From positions 62,001 to 126,000 of the forward strand of contig NZ_SSNW01000004.1 of NCBI RefSeq assembly GCF_004801315.1: a stretch of DNA of 64,000 nt, written 5' to 3'. Source of the DNA: Deinococcus sp. Arct2-2. Lineage in GTDB: Bacteria > Deinococcota > Deinococci > Deinococcales > Deinococcaceae. Shown here piece after piece: positions 36,923 to 55,663 of the stretch. Within the stretch, counting starts at the first letter, position 1. Each line of letters begins with the position of its first letter. A model generated the notes under the pieces. That model did no database searches. It had not been told where the DNA came from and worked only from the letters and a program-made list of their open reading frames with translations. The translations under genes and the position numbers were made by a program.

Positions 36923-36955
36923 CAGCACCCCACCGCCACCTTTTGGTGCGTTCTG
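36923..36955 (+). promoter_or_regulatory. Leader motif upstream of rplK (CAGCACCCC ... GGTGCGTTCTG)
   Basis: CAGCACCCC, 13 bases, GGTGCGTTCTG. The same two blocks occur adjacent to each other upstream of rplJ (38140-38159). GCACC pairs with GGTGC in both. It may be a ribosomal-protein operator or an mRNA processing site. Confidence 0.45.
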
Positions 36956-36976
36956 GGGGAGCTAAGGAGGCAAGAC

Positions 36977-38096
<1,120 letters not shown>

Positions 38097-38139
38097 TTTT
38101 TTCGGGGGTTTAGGCTCTGGCCTCTGCCCCCGCTGACTT

Positions 38140-38159
38140 CAGCACCCCGGTGCGTTCTG
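38140..38159 (+). promoter_or_regulatory. Leader motif upstream of rplJ (CAGCACCCCGGTGCGTTCTG)
   Basis: CAGCACCCC directly followed by GGTGCGTTCTG; the GCACC/GGTGC arms can pair. It shares both blocks with the rplK leader. It lies about 135 bases before rplJ, where an L10(L12)4 binding site is expected in other bacteria. Confidence 0.45.
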
Positions 38160-38217
38160 CACCTTTTAACAGCATCACCGTTAGACCGGCTTCCGTGACA
38201 GCGGGGACTCTTGCCAA

Positions 38218-38248
<31 letters not shown>

Positions 38249-38292
38249 AGTTACCGCACCCGGACTTGTTCGACACAAAGGAGGTTCACCGC

Positions 38293-38895
38293 GTGGCGAA
38301 CGAAAAAAACCAGCAGAACCTCAGCAGCCTTCGGGGCAGCCTTTCGGGCGTCGACACGTTTTACGTCGTCGATTACCAAGGCCTGACCGCAGGGCAACTG
38401 AGCAAACTGCGTAAAGACATCCGCGAAAAGGGTGGGCAGCTCATCGTTGCCAAGAACACCCTGATCAACATCGCCCTTCAGGATGGTGGCCGTGATTTTG
38501 CCGACGCCCTGAAAGGCCCCAGTGCCCTCGTTCTGGCCCATGAAGACCCCGCTGGAGTCGCCAAGACCCTCAGCGACGCCGCCAAAGCCAACGACAAAGG
38601 CATTCCCGCCATGAAAGGCGGCCTCGTGGAAGGCAACCGCGTCGATGTGAAAGTCATCGAACGCCTTGCCAGCCTCGGCAGCAAGCAGAGCCTTCAGTCC
38701 GAGTTCGTGGGTGTGCTGTCCAGCCACCTGTCGAGCTTCGTCGGAATTCTGGAAGCCTACAAGGCCAAGCTCGAAGAGGGCGCGGGCGCTCCTGTGGACA
38801 CCAGCTCAGCTGTTGCCGACACCGAAGCTGTCAGCGCCGAAGTCTTGAGCGCCGACGCCGCACCAGACGACAGCGCCCCCGAAGCCACTGTTTAA
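38293..38895 (+). CDS. rplJ: 50S ribosomal protein L10
   Basis: 200 residues; the core runs to about 165, with [36 protein letters not shown] and [17 protein letters not shown]. The last 30 residues are an acidic, Ala/Ser-rich tail not needed for the family fold. L10 anchors L7/L12 dimers. The GTG at 38293 is preceded by AAGGAGG at eight bases; the ORF reaches 27 bases further upstream but that ATG lies before the ribosome site. Confidence 0.97.
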   Translation: MANEKNQQNLSSLRGSLSGVDTFYVVDYQGLTAGQLSKLRKDIREKGGQLIVAKNTLINIALQDGGRDFADALKGPSALVLAHEDPAGVAKTLSDAAKANDKGIPAMKGGLVEGNRVDVKVIERLASLGSKQSLQSEFVGVLSSHLSSFVGILEAYKAKLEEGAGAPVDTSSAVADTEAVSAEVLSADAAPDDSAPEATV

Positions 38896-38976
38896 GACCG
38901 CTCCGGCGCGTCTTGACCCCAGCTTCTGCACCCGCTTAACACTCACCACCAAAACCAACATTCGGAGGAAGACATC

Positions 38977-39339
<363 letters not shown>

Positions 39340-39391
39340 TCTTCTAAACTTGTTCTAGCAGTACCAGCTTTAAAAGCAGTACCGGGAGTGC

Positions 39392-39428
39392 GGCCCCCAG
39401 CCCAAGTGGTTGGGGGTTCCTATTTGTG
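39392..39428 (+). terminator. Terminator after rplL
   Basis: CCCCCAGCC (from 39394) pairs with GGTTGGGGG (to 39417), followed by TTCCTATTTG. Beyond it, up to the cold-shock gene (39430-39690), is a 260-base leader region in which no gene or consensus promoter is clear. Confidence 0.75.
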
Positions 39429-39691
39429 TAGCGTGTGGCCGATGGCGTGTGTAAGCAGTGGGATAGGAGCAGTTCTGTTCAAAGCTGCTTGAATTGCTGT
39501 CTTCCTTCAGCGTAAGCCGCCTAGCCTATGCATCTCAATGTAATACAAGATACGTTTTGCGGCCAAAGGGCACACTATTCTTCACGAGTTCTACTCCGGT
39601 GTGTCTTTTGAGACGGCAGGTCAGGAAAAGTTCTTGGCAAGCCCGACACCGCTGGGTTGAGAATGCTGGAAGCAGCAAGGAGAGTATCAAG

Positions 39692-39952
39692 ATGGCTACA
39701 GGTAAAGTGAAATGGTTTAACGCAGAGAAAGGCTTTGGCTTCATCGAAACACCCGGCAGCCCCGACGTGTTTGCACACTTCAGCGCGATCCAGAGCAGCG
39801 GCTTCAAGAAGCTGAACGAAGGCGACGAAGTGGAGTTTGAAGTGGAAGAAGGCCAGCGCGGAAAAGGCCCCCAGGCCAAGAACATCGTTGTCACGAAGGC
39901 TGCTCCTGCACCTGCGTTCAGCGACCGCCCTCGCCGCGACGACCGCTGGTAA
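39692..39952 (+). CDS. Cold-shock domain protein (CspA family)
   Basis: 86 residues. [16 protein letters not shown] carries RNP1, and DVFAHFSAI carries RNP2. [27 protein letters not shown] completes the OB fold. The last 17 residues (Ala/Pro, then RPRRDDRW) are an added basic tail. It is an RNA chaperone. The ATG follows AAGGAGA; a 198-base extension upstream is open but unlike the family. The long leader is in keeping with cold-controlled csp mRNAs. Confidence 0.95.
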   Translation: MATGKVKWFNAEKGFGFIETPGSPDVFAHFSAIQSSGFKKLNEGDEVEFEVEEGQRGKGPQAKNIVVTKAAPAPAFSDRPRRDDRW

Positions 39953-39982
39953 TCCCCAACACCCTCTGACATTTTAAATGTT

Positions 39983-40013
39983 GATCCCCCAGCTGAAAGG
40001 CCGGGGGATTTTG
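39983..40013 (+). terminator. Terminator after the cold-shock gene
   Basis: ATCCCCC pairs with GGGGGAT, followed by TTTGCGTTG. Convergent with the hypothetical gene that ends at 40050. Confidence 0.75.
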
Positions 40014-40049
40014 CGTTGTCGCTGAGCGTATTTCAAATGGTTGGCAATG

Positions 40050-40562
40050 CTATTTAGCCGTGAAAGAAGTCTGCCCTAATCCGCAGACGTCCCTCCAAGT
40101 CAGAGAAACTACGCCTTCATCGAATCGTGCGCCCAAAACGTCAAATCCACCGCACTTTTGGCGAGAGCTGAGGCTACCGCTGGCCGTCATCACTTTGGCC
40201 CGCAAGATGACTTGTGCATCGAATCTGAAGTAATCAAGTGCCGCGAAGGTCTTAGAACTGTCATTAAAAATAAGCGCGTAGTCCTTGGTTGCCTTCCAGA
40301 GTTGGCCCGTGTAGCTGGTCTGCATTTTGCCTGTAAATGGATCAAGGCGTAGAACTTCACATTGATTGGTAGCAATGATGGAGTTTGTAGGACAAACGGT
40401 CAGAAAAAGACCGTCCAAAGCCAATTGCGCCGAATTCTGCGCTAAATCAGGCGACAAAATATATTCCCAGATGGTCTGACCACTCTCAACTCGTCTCACC
40501 TTCCAACGAGAGTCGTTCTCAGTGGGAAATGAAGAGATGTATTGCGGCGCGGCCAAAATCAC
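40050..40562 (-). CDS. Hypothetical protein, possible beta-propeller fragment
   Basis: 170 residues from a GTG that overlaps the TGA of the TPR gene (GTGA). No family recognised. QTIWEYILSPDLAQNSAQLALDGLFLTV and EVLRLDPFTGKMQTSYTGQLWKATKDYALIF look like PQQ/WD-type blades. There is no signal peptide. Base composition is a little lower in GC than its neighbours. It may be a truncated or recently acquired gene; the overlap favours translation. Confidence 0.5.
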   Translation of the reverse strand: MILAAPQYISSFPTENDSRWKVRRVESGQTIWEYILSPDLAQNSAQLALDGLFLTVCPTNSIIATNQCEVLRLDPFTGKMQTSYTGQLWKATKDYALIFNDSSKTFAALDYFRFDAQVILRAKVMTASGSLSSRQKCGGFDVLGARFDEGVVSLTWRDVCGLGQTSFTAK

Positions 40563-41350
40563 TTCAAATTCCGCCGTAGCTCGGCGGCCAAGGCAAACCA
40601 TTCGCGCTCCTGACGCTTGTAGAGGTTGGTGGCGCGGCGCTCTGTTTTGGCGAGAGCCTCCAGCAGTTCTGCGGCTTCTTCGCGTCGGCCTTGGGCGACC
40701 AACAAGGTGGCGTAGCGGGTGCGGGGTTCCTCGGTGGTGGCGGCTACCATCGCCTGTATATAGGTGGCGTCGGCTTCGGTCACCTTGCCCTGTTTCTCCT
40801 GCGCTTGAGCCAGCAACGTGAGGGTGCGGGTGCGTGTGGCAGCACTTGTTCGCAGGTCAACGCGGGTCAGGCGGGCCTCGGCGTCGGCTGGGTTGCCGCG
40901 TGCCAAATCCAGTTCGGCGCTGGTCAGCAGCACCACCGGATCGTCGGCGTAGATGCCCACCAGCAGCGGATTCAGCGTGGCCTGCGCTTCGTCGGGGCGG
41001 CCTGCACGGGCCAGCAACCCGGCCAAATCGGCGCGGTGGGCCAGCGTATCGCTTTCTGCCAATTCCTCCTGCGCTTCCCGAATGCGGGTATCCAGTGGTT
41101 TGATCGCCTCTAGGCCGCTTTGCAGCACATTCGTAGCTGCCCGTCGCCCGCCACGCAAAGTGGGCAGAAACTCTAAGAAAAAGTAGATCAGTGGCCCCAG
41201 AAATCCACCGACGAACAGGCTGAACCCCAGCACGGCAATCCAAATGACGCCGCGCCGGGTGGCGATGGCGTGAATGAGGAACAAGATATTGAGCGCGTAG
41301 AACACCGTAAACAGCCACGGCGCTTGGTTGAAGATGGAACCGACATTCAT
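40559..41350 (-). CDS. TPR-repeat membrane protein
   Basis: 263 residues. Two N-terminal hydrophobic helices (LFTVFYALNILFLIHAIA, 13-30; GVIWIAVLGFSLFVGGFLGPLIYFFLEF, 34-61) precede about five TPR-like helical pairs (for example ADLAGLLARAGRPDEAQATLNPLL and RTLTLLAQAQEKQGKVTEADATYIQAM). Similar Gram-positive and Deinococcus proteins are known only as DUF/TPR membrane proteins. TAGAGT ends six bases before the ATG. Followed by an overlapping hypothetical gene. Confidence 0.78.
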   Translation of the reverse strand: MNVGSIFNQAPWLFTVFYALNILFLIHAIATRRGVIWIAVLGFSLFVGGFLGPLIYFFLEFLPTLRGGRRAATNVLQSGLEAIKPLDTRIREAQEELAESDTLAHRADLAGLLARAGRPDEAQATLNPLLVGIYADDPVVLLTSAELDLARGNPADAEARLTRVDLRTSAATRTRTLTLLAQAQEKQGKVTEADATYIQAMVAATTEEPRTRYATLLVAQGRREEAAELLEALAKTERRATNLYKRQEREWFALAAELRRNLK

Positions 41351-41417
41351 GGCTCTACTCTACAGAAGGCGGGTGAGTCAGTTGTGTTGGGGGCTGAGGC
41401 GGGATCGCGGCGGAATT

Positions 41418-41472
41418 GCCCCCTCACCCCGCTCCTAGCGGAGCGCCCCTCTCCCGCAAGGGGCGAGGGCAA
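41418..41472 (-). repeat. R3 palindromic repeat, copy 2
   Basis: Reverse complement reads CCCTCGCCCCTTGCGGGAGAGG, then a GCTCC-GCTAG-GAGC hairpin, then GGGGTGAGGGGGC, the same order of parts as the copy at 3263. Confidence 0.6.
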
Positions 41473-41507
41473 ACGGCAAGGGCAAGATATCTGGGGTTTA
41501 GCTCCTT

Positions 41508-41560
41508 ACCCTTGAGGGGGAGGCTGGGACTCGCAGAGCTGCGCCAGCAGAGGGGGGTGA
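41508..41560 (-). repeat. Degenerate half of an R1 repeat
   Basis: CCCTTGAGGGGGAGGCTGG ... AGCAGAGGGGGG resembles the reverse complement of the left half of R1 (CCCCCCAGTCTGC...CAGCCCCCC). It stands just upstream of the rpoB promoter. Confidence 0.5.
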
Positions 41561-41613
41561 GTGAGCGCCAGCGATTGTCCTTCTTCAGACCATCCTTCCC
41601 TCGCACTCACCCC

Positions 41614-41642
41614 TTGACACCCGCCCCAAAACCCCCTATATT
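41614..41642 (+). promoter_or_regulatory. rpoB-rpoC promoter
   Basis: TTGACA (41614-41619), 17 bases, TATATT (41637-41642): consensus -35 and near-consensus -10 at ideal spacing. The start would be near 41649, giving a leader of about 210 bases before the rpoB ATG. The leader has no ORF or obvious hairpin with a T-tract. Confidence 0.9.
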
Positions 41643-41858
41643 CTTCTGTGGCCGACCATGATGGGTTGGACGGGAGTGATGTGCCAATCAGCACGGCGTC
41701 AACACCGGCTGGACTGTACGAGTCAGCACCGCACAACTAATTAGATTGTTTGGGACGCAACCGCGAGCGAGTAAAAGCCAAAGGTTGCTGTCCCGTTTGC
41801 GCTGTTCTCTGCCCCGGAAGAGTGCAATGTTCCCATCAGGGTGCCCCGCGAGGTGTGC

Positions 41859-45305
<3,447 letters not shown>

Positions 45306-45328
45306 TCGGACAGAGCGTCTAGCAACAG

Positions 45329-45469
45329 CGTCTAAGAGTCGAGGGTCTAAGGGTCTAAGAACAGCACAACGGCAACGGGTTTGTCCTCCCCTTCAATGGG
45401 GGGCGTTGCAGAGCAACGGGGGGGTTCACCCGAAAGGCCAACCGCCCCAGCACCTCAGACCCTTAGACC
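45329..45469 (+). repeat. R2 repeat between rpoB and rpoC, interrupted by an R1 fragment
   Basis: Left arm GCGTCTAAGAGTCGAGGGTCTAAGGGTCTAAG (45329-45360); right arm CCTCAGACCCTTAGACC (45453-45469). The inner part contains the right half of R1 (45380-45430), from GTCCTCCCC to GGGGGGGTTCACC. The right arm ends 48 bases before the rpoC start. Confidence 0.8.
45380..45430 (+). repeat. R1 repeat, right-half fragment nested in R2
   Basis: TTTGTCCTCCCCTTCAATGGGG ... GCAACGGGGGGGTTCACC, the last 51 bases of R1 in the common orientation. The left half is missing. Confidence 0.8.
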
Positions 45470-45516
45470 GCGCCCACACAAGCACCACCACGCCTCCCAC
45501 CACAGGAGCTACTGCT

Positions 45517-50166
<4,650 letters not shown>

Positions 50167-50193
50167 AGCCTCTACATTTAGGTCAGTAGGGAA

Positions 50194-50228
50194 GACCCCC
50201 ACTCGGAAACGGGTGGGGGCTTTTTTTG
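50194..50228 (+). terminator. Terminator of the rpoBC operon
   Basis: GACCCCCAC..GTGGGGGC stem with CTCGGAAACG between, then TTTTTTT. Confidence 0.92.
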
Positions 50229-50267
50229 GCTGTGTGTTGATTGGGGGGCTTGGGGGCGTTGATCGAA

Positions 50268-50403
50268 GGGTCTAAGGAAGGGCAATCGCTGCGCTCACCA
50301 GCCCTTGCCCCGCTTTGCCGCTCTGCCAGTCTGACGAGAGGCGAGGGCAACGGCGGCCCAAACGGTTTGCACTCTTTTCCTTAGACCCCTCCACCCTTAG
50401 ACC
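50268..50403 (+). repeat. R2 repeat after rpoC
   Basis: Left arm GGGTCTAAGGAAG (50268-50280), body of about 95 bases, right arm TTCCTTAGACCCCTCCACCCTTAGACC (50377-50403). The last part of the body, CACTCTTTTCCTTAGACC, is the same as in the copy at 59459. Confidence 0.8.
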
Positions 50404-50409
50404 AGTCCC

Positions 50410-50952
50410 CTACACCCGAAGTTCACTGTTCTGCTCAGCCTTTTCCTCTGCGGCCTCGTTATACAACCCCGCGTAGTGCGCCCCCAGCTTCTCCAAAAAG
50501 CGCATTTCTTGCCGGGTGGTAATGGCGCTCAGGGTGGCTTCATAGCTGAGGAGCAGCGCCCCGTAAGCCAGCCCGCCTGCTCCCAAAATGGCGAGCAGGA
50601 TGGGCACCAGACCAGTGTCAAACTTGCCGAGGCTGCCTGCGCCGATGAGGATGCTGGTACACACGAGCAGCGTGACAGCCAGATAAAAGGCCTGCATAGA
50701 CCGCTGGATATAGCGCGTGCGGCGGGTCAGGCGCGGCAATTGCTCGATGATCATGCGTTTTTCTTCTCGGGCCAGCGGCTCCCGTTGCCCTTCCTCGCTC
50801 ACCAAAAACTTGAAGCGGGCAGTGAGGACACGCACCCGGTCAGTGCTGCGGCCTAAGCGGGCGCTGGTACTCATCAACAAAGTGCCCGCGCCGCTGATGA
50901 GGACGGCGGGCGTAATCATGGCAGTCAGAACAGCGAGGCTGGGGTCGGCCAT
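50410..50952 (-). CDS. DUF2721 family membrane protein
   Basis: 180 residues. AMITPAVLISGAGTLLMSTSARLGRSTDRVRVL is the DUF2721 signature at the N-terminus. Three or four hydrophobic helices follow (for example AFYLAVTLLVCTSILIGAG and ILLAILGAGGLAYGALLLS). Function unknown. TACCCT (50959-50964 on the minus strand) ends six bases before the ATG. Its stop lies next to the R2 repeat. Confidence 0.88.
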   Translation of the reverse strand: MADPSLAVLTAMITPAVLISGAGTLLMSTSARLGRSTDRVRVLTARFKFLVSEEGQREPLAREEKRMIIEQLPRLTRRTRYIQRSMQAFYLAVTLLVCTSILIGAGSLGKFDTGLVPILLAILGAGGLAYGALLLSYEATLSAITTRQEMRFLEKLGAHYAGLYNEAAEEKAEQNSELRV

Positions 50953-51133
50953 GCCACTAGGGTAAGGCTTGGCGGGCAGCGGGGCAGTCAGACACCCCCG
51001 ACGCTGCCCCGTTCACCTCTGGAATAGGGCTGGCAAATTATCATCCATGCTGCGTTTGACGGAGCGACATGGGGCGTAAGATAGGGGCACGACGCCGCCC
51101 ACCCGCGTTATCTACGTCACGGAGGTACCTAGT

Positions 51134-51448
51134 ATGCCCAATATCGGCCCCGGAGAAATCCTCGTTATTCTGATTATCGCCCTCGTGGTCTTTGGCCCGC
51201 GCAAGCTGCCCGAACTGGGCAAAAGCCTCGGCGCAGGCATCCGCGAGTTCCGCAAAGGTACCGCTGGCCTGAAAGAAGAATTTGAAGGCAGCATGCGCGA
51301 ACCCGCGCAGTCGGCGGCCCCCGCGCCTGTGCAGACCATCACTGCCTCTGCGGTGACGCCCGGCGTAGTGATGGCTAAAGAAGTGACCCCTCAGCCCGCA
51401 CAAGCCGTTACCCCTGTTACCACCGAAAAAGCGCCAGAACACGTCTAG
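51134..51448 (+). CDS. tatA: Twin-arginine translocase subunit TatA/E
   Basis: 104 residues. One N-terminal TM (GPGEILVILIIALVVFGPRKLPEL), the conserved FGPRKLPELGKSLGAGIREFRKG amphipathic helix, and a disordered Ala/Pro/Val-rich tail. TatA forms the Tat export pore for folded proteins. tatC and tatB are not nearby. ATG preceded by GGAGGT. Confidence 0.93.
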   Translation: MPNIGPGEILVILIIALVVFGPRKLPELGKSLGAGIREFRKGTAGLKEEFEGSMREPAQSAAPAPVQTITASAVTPGVVMAKEVTPQPAQAVTPVTTEKAPEHV

Positions 51449-51532
51449 TACACGCTTTAGCTGTCTGCACCCATCAGCCACGCCATCAGGCATTTGATTT
51501 TTGGCCGCGCCTCCGCTAGATTGGCGTGCGCT

Positions 51533-51622
51533 GGAACGGTGTCCGAGTGGTTGAAGGAGCACGCCTGGAAAGTGTGTAACGGGGCAACCTGTTCGAGAGT
51601 TCGAATCTCTCCCGTTCCGCCA
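51533..51622 (+). tRNA. tRNA-Ser (anticodon GGA)
   Basis: 90 bases with encoded CCA. The acceptor GGAACGG pairs with CCGTTCC; the D-arm, the anticodon loop CCTGGAAAG with GGA (reads TCC/TCT), a long variable arm of the Ser class and the T-loop GTTCGAATC are present. The variable arm and anticodon fix serine. Confidence 0.97.
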
Positions 51623-51653
51623 AAAGAGCTTGCTTAACAGTAAGCTGGAATTA

Positions 51654-51695
51654 AAGTAGGGCCGCAACCTCTATGGATTGCGGCCCTACTTGTTG
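51654..51695. terminator. Bidirectional terminator between tRNA-Ser and MFS gene
   Basis: AAGTAGGGCCGCAA (51654-51667) pairs perfectly with TTGCGGCCCTACTT (51678-51691). T-rich sequence follows on each strand. Confidence 0.85.
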
Positions 51696-51710
51696 CTGTG
51701 GTGTGAAGGT

Positions 51711-52877
51711 CTACCGCCGCACCCGCCAAGCGCTTACGAGCGGCAGGAGGGCCAGCACGGCGCAGGCGTAAGCTAGGGGCGGGAATCCGGCGCGGGCGAT
51801 GACGAAGCCGCCCAGCAGCGTTCCTGTGCCTGCCGCGACGTAGCCTAGGCCATCGGTGACGCCCTGCACGGCGGGGAAACGGGTCAGGGCTTTGGAGCCG
51901 CTGACAAACGCCAGATTCCAGCCGAGGCCCAGTAAGAACATGCTGGCCCCCAGCCACGCCGAACCCGCCAACGGAGCCGTGAGCGCCGCCGCCACCAGCA
52001 GCACCGAGCCGCCTATATAGCCCAGCCGCAGGCCAAAGTGGTCTATCAGCGGCCCGGTGAGCCAGCCGAAGCCGAACATGCCCAGAATGTGGCCCGAAAT
52101 CAGGACGGCAATTCCGGTGTGATCCATGCCCTCATGGTGTGCCCGAAGCGGCGTCAGGCTCATGAGGGTCACCATGATGCCCTGTGCAGCAGCCACAGCC
52201 AGCGCCGTAGACCGCACGCCCGGAGTTGCCAGCGCAGCCCGCAGCGGCAGGCGCACGGCCACTGCTGCACTTACCGGAGCCACCAGCGGTTTCCAAAACG
52301 CCATCAGCACGGCGGCCACCGCCAGCAGTAGGCCGCCCATCAGCCAGCCGCCCACCTCCGCACTGACGCCCAAGCCCGCGCCGATGCCTTCTACCACGCC
52401 CGACGCGCCCGTCATCAGAAAGGAACCCAGCACGCTCATCAGCATCAGTGCGCCCAGCGCCGTGCCGCGCCGCGATTCGGGCACGCTTTCGGCGGCGGCG
52501 TAGCGGGCCTGTTGGTAGCCGCCCTGCGCCCCGCCCATCATCACTGCGCCCAGCAGGAACAGTGGTACGACGCCCGCCCGCGCTCCTGCAAAGCCCACCA
52601 CCGCGCCCGCCGCCCCCAGAGCAAAGGCCAGCCCCAGCCCCAAGCGCCGCCCAGAGCGCAGCATCAGCGCCCCAAACGCACCCGCCGAAAGCGCCGCCGC
52701 CGCACTGATCAGGGTGCTGGGCAGCCCCGCCAAGTTCTCGCTGCCTAGCCCGCTCATGACGAGGCTGGCCAGCACGGTACTGACGGTGGTTGCGCCTGTA
52801 GCCAAGGCCTGAGCCGTGTACAGCGGAGCGAGGCGCAAATAATCGGCGTGGGGAGAGGGTGTGGTGGTGGCGCTCAT
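51711..52877 (-). CDS. Major facilitator superfamily transporter
   Basis: 388 residues with about 12 hydrophobic helices. The N-half holds TGATTVSTVLASLVMSGL and a loop MLRSGRRLGLGLAFALG resembling the MFS A-motif. Substrate unknown; Ala/Gly/Leu-rich composition is typical. The ATG at 52875-52877 is 11 bases after the B12-binding gene, so the two may be one transcript. A much longer ORF upstream of this start is only the other frame of that gene. Confidence 0.85.
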   Translation of the reverse strand: MSATTTPSPHADYLRLAPLYTAQALATGATTVSTVLASLVMSGLGSENLAGLPSTLISAAAALSAGAFGALMLRSGRRLGLGLAFALGAAGAVVGFAGARAGVVPLFLLGAVMMGGAQGGYQQARYAAAESVPESRRGTALGALMLMSVLGSFLMTGASGVVEGIGAGLGVSAEVGGWLMGGLLLAVAAVLMAFWKPLVAPVSAAVAVRLPLRAALATPGVRSTALAVAAAQGIMVTLMSLTPLRAHHEGMDHTGIAVLISGHILGMFGFGWLTGPLIDHFGLRLGYIGGSVLLVAAALTAPLAGSAWLGASMFLLGLGWNLAFVSGSKALTRFPAVQGVTDGLGYVAAGTGTLLGGFVIARAGFPPLAYACAVLALLPLVSAWRVRR

Positions 52878-52888
52878 TGAAGGGACAT

Positions 52889-53326
52889 CTACGCTTCGCC
52901 CTGCGCTTGCCAACGCTCGGCCACCGCCGTTTTCAGGTAGGTGGCGGCGTCTTCGGTGCTGGCCCCCGGCGTAAACACGCGGCCCACGCCCAACTCCTTC
53001 AGCGTGGGCAAATCCTGATCGGGAATGATCCCGCCGCCAAACACGATGATGTCGGTGGCGTCCCGCTCGCGCAGCAGGGCCATGACCTCCCGGAAATAGT
53101 GCATGTGTGCGCCCGACAACACGCTGAGGCCGATAGCGTCCACGTCTTCTTGCACGGCGGCGTTCACGATCATTTCGGCAGTTTGCCGCAGCCCCGTATA
53201 CACTACTTCCATACCCGCGTCGCGCAGTGCCCGCGCCACCACTTTCGCGCCCCGGTCGTGCCCGTCCATGCCCGGTTTGGCGATAAGAACCCGAATGCGG
53301 CGGTCTGTCGTTTGTTCCGTGTCCAT
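52889..53326 (-). CDS. Stand-alone cobalamin-binding protein (methylmalonyl-CoA mutase small/C-terminal type)
   Basis: 145 residues. The base-off B12 motif DXHXXG is [20 protein letters not shown] (about 19-38), then [32 protein letters not shown] and [20 protein letters not shown], exactly the MutB/MCM B12 domain. Split mutases have this as a separate small subunit. No large subunit is in the window, so it works with one elsewhere or in another mutase. ATG follows AGGGAG. Confidence 0.92.
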   Translation of the reverse strand: MDTEQTTDRRIRVLIAKPGMDGHDRGAKVVARALRDAGMEVVYTGLRQTAEMIVNAAVQEDVDAIGLSVLSGAHMHYFREVMALLRERDATDIIVFGGGIIPDQDLPTLKELGVGRVFTPGASTEDAATYLKTAVAERWQAQGEA

Positions 53327-53426
53327 CGTGTCTCCCTGTCGTGGCCTTCCAAATGGGTTGCCTAACGAGCGTTTGGCTGCATTGTAAAGGAAGGGACTGT
53401 CGTGGAAGGGGCGTGCTGCTCGCGCA

Positions 53427-53536
53427 GGGTCTAAGAGTCGATCTAAGAAGGGCGGTTGAGAGATGCGTCAGCTTGGGCAAAAGCTTTTTCGCAGCCGCTC
53501 CAGCATCATCCACGCTTTTCCTTAGACCCTTAGACT
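53427..53536 (+). repeat. R2 repeat copy near the wHTH gene
   Basis: Left arm GGGTCTAAGAGTCGATCTAAG (53427-53447), body AAGGGCGGTTGAGAGATGC... and right arm TTTTCCTTAGACCCTTAGACTT (53516-53537). The body resembles the one at 59459 (CGGTTG.GAG.TGC.T..GCTT). The right arm overlaps the stop codon of the next gene. Confidence 0.85.
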
Positions 53537-53778
53537 TCCCCAGCGCCGTCCACCTGCACCGAGCCAGCACCCAGCACCCGCAGATTGCCGTACTTCCCGT
53601 CCCGCTCCACGCCTATTTCGGCCTCGATTGCCAGCACGATGCGGCTCACGCGGTTGGCGGTTTCGCCCAGTTCGCGGGCTAGGCTGCGGGCCGTCCATTG
53701 CCCCGGCTCGGCTTGAAGCTTCAGCAGCACCTTCACGGCGAGGCGTTCCAAACTCACTCCACTGCTGTTGGCAACCAT
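53530..53778 (-). CDS. Small winged-helix DNA-binding-like protein
   Basis: 82 residues. LAVKVLLKLQAEPGQWTARSLARELGETANRVSRIVLAIEAEIGVERDGKYGNLRVL reads as a single winged helix (HTH about 28-50). It could be a small regulator. ATG preceded by GGAG. The TAA stop belongs to the R2 repeat arm (GTCTAAG), so the repeat has set the C-terminus. Divergence and function unknown. Confidence 0.6.
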   Translation of the reverse strand: MVANSSGVSLERLAVKVLLKLQAEPGQWTARSLARELGETANRVSRIVLAIEAEIGVERDGKYGNLRVLGAGSVQVDGAGEV

Positions 53779-53794
53779 AATTCTCCTTTACAGT

Positions 53795-54144
53795 TCAGTT
53801 TGCGAGCAGTACGGCAACCATCGCCAGCACTGCCGGAACCGTTTGAATAAACAGAATGCGGCGGTTGGCGGTGGCCGCGCCGTACATGCCCGCAATCGCC
53901 ACGCAGCCGAGGAAAAACAACTGAATGGCTGGAGCCTGCGTAATCAGCCCCCAGAACAGCCCCGCCGCCAGAAAGCCGTTGTAAAGGCCCTGATTGGCGG
54001 CCATCACGGCGCTCGCATCGGCAAATTCGGGCGTGGTGCCGAAGGCTTTCATCGCGCGGGGCGTGCGCCACAAGAACATCTCCAGCACCAGAATATAGAC
54101 GTGTAGCACGGCAATCAGGGCCACCAGCAAGCCAGCGACGAAGC

Positions 54145-54148
<4 letters not shown>
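53795..54148 (-). CDS. DUF1304 family membrane protein
   Basis: 117 residues, four hydrophobic helices. VALIAVLHVYILVLEMFLWRTPRAMKAFGTTPEF, ASAVMAANQGLYNGFLAAGLFWGL and FLGCVAIAGMYGAATANRRILFIQTVPAVLA match DUF1304. Function unknown, occasionally called an epimerase-like protein. It overlaps the gltX stop by four bases (ATGA), so is coupled to gltX. Confidence 0.87.
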
Positions 54149-55602
<1,454 letters not shown>

Positions 55603-55663
55603 GGGCTTAGGATACGGCGCAGATAGGGCGACGCGCCCCGGCCCTATGGCTTAGGATGACCCT

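Noticed and set aside
39430..39691. N-terminal extension of the cold-shock protein from 39494
   Set aside because: The extension is Cys/Arg-rich and unlike the family; a good ribosome site sits at the ATG at 39692.
51711..53570. A single 619-codon ORF for the transporter
   Set aside because: The first part is out of frame with the B12-binding protein, which is clearly real. The transporter begins at 52877.
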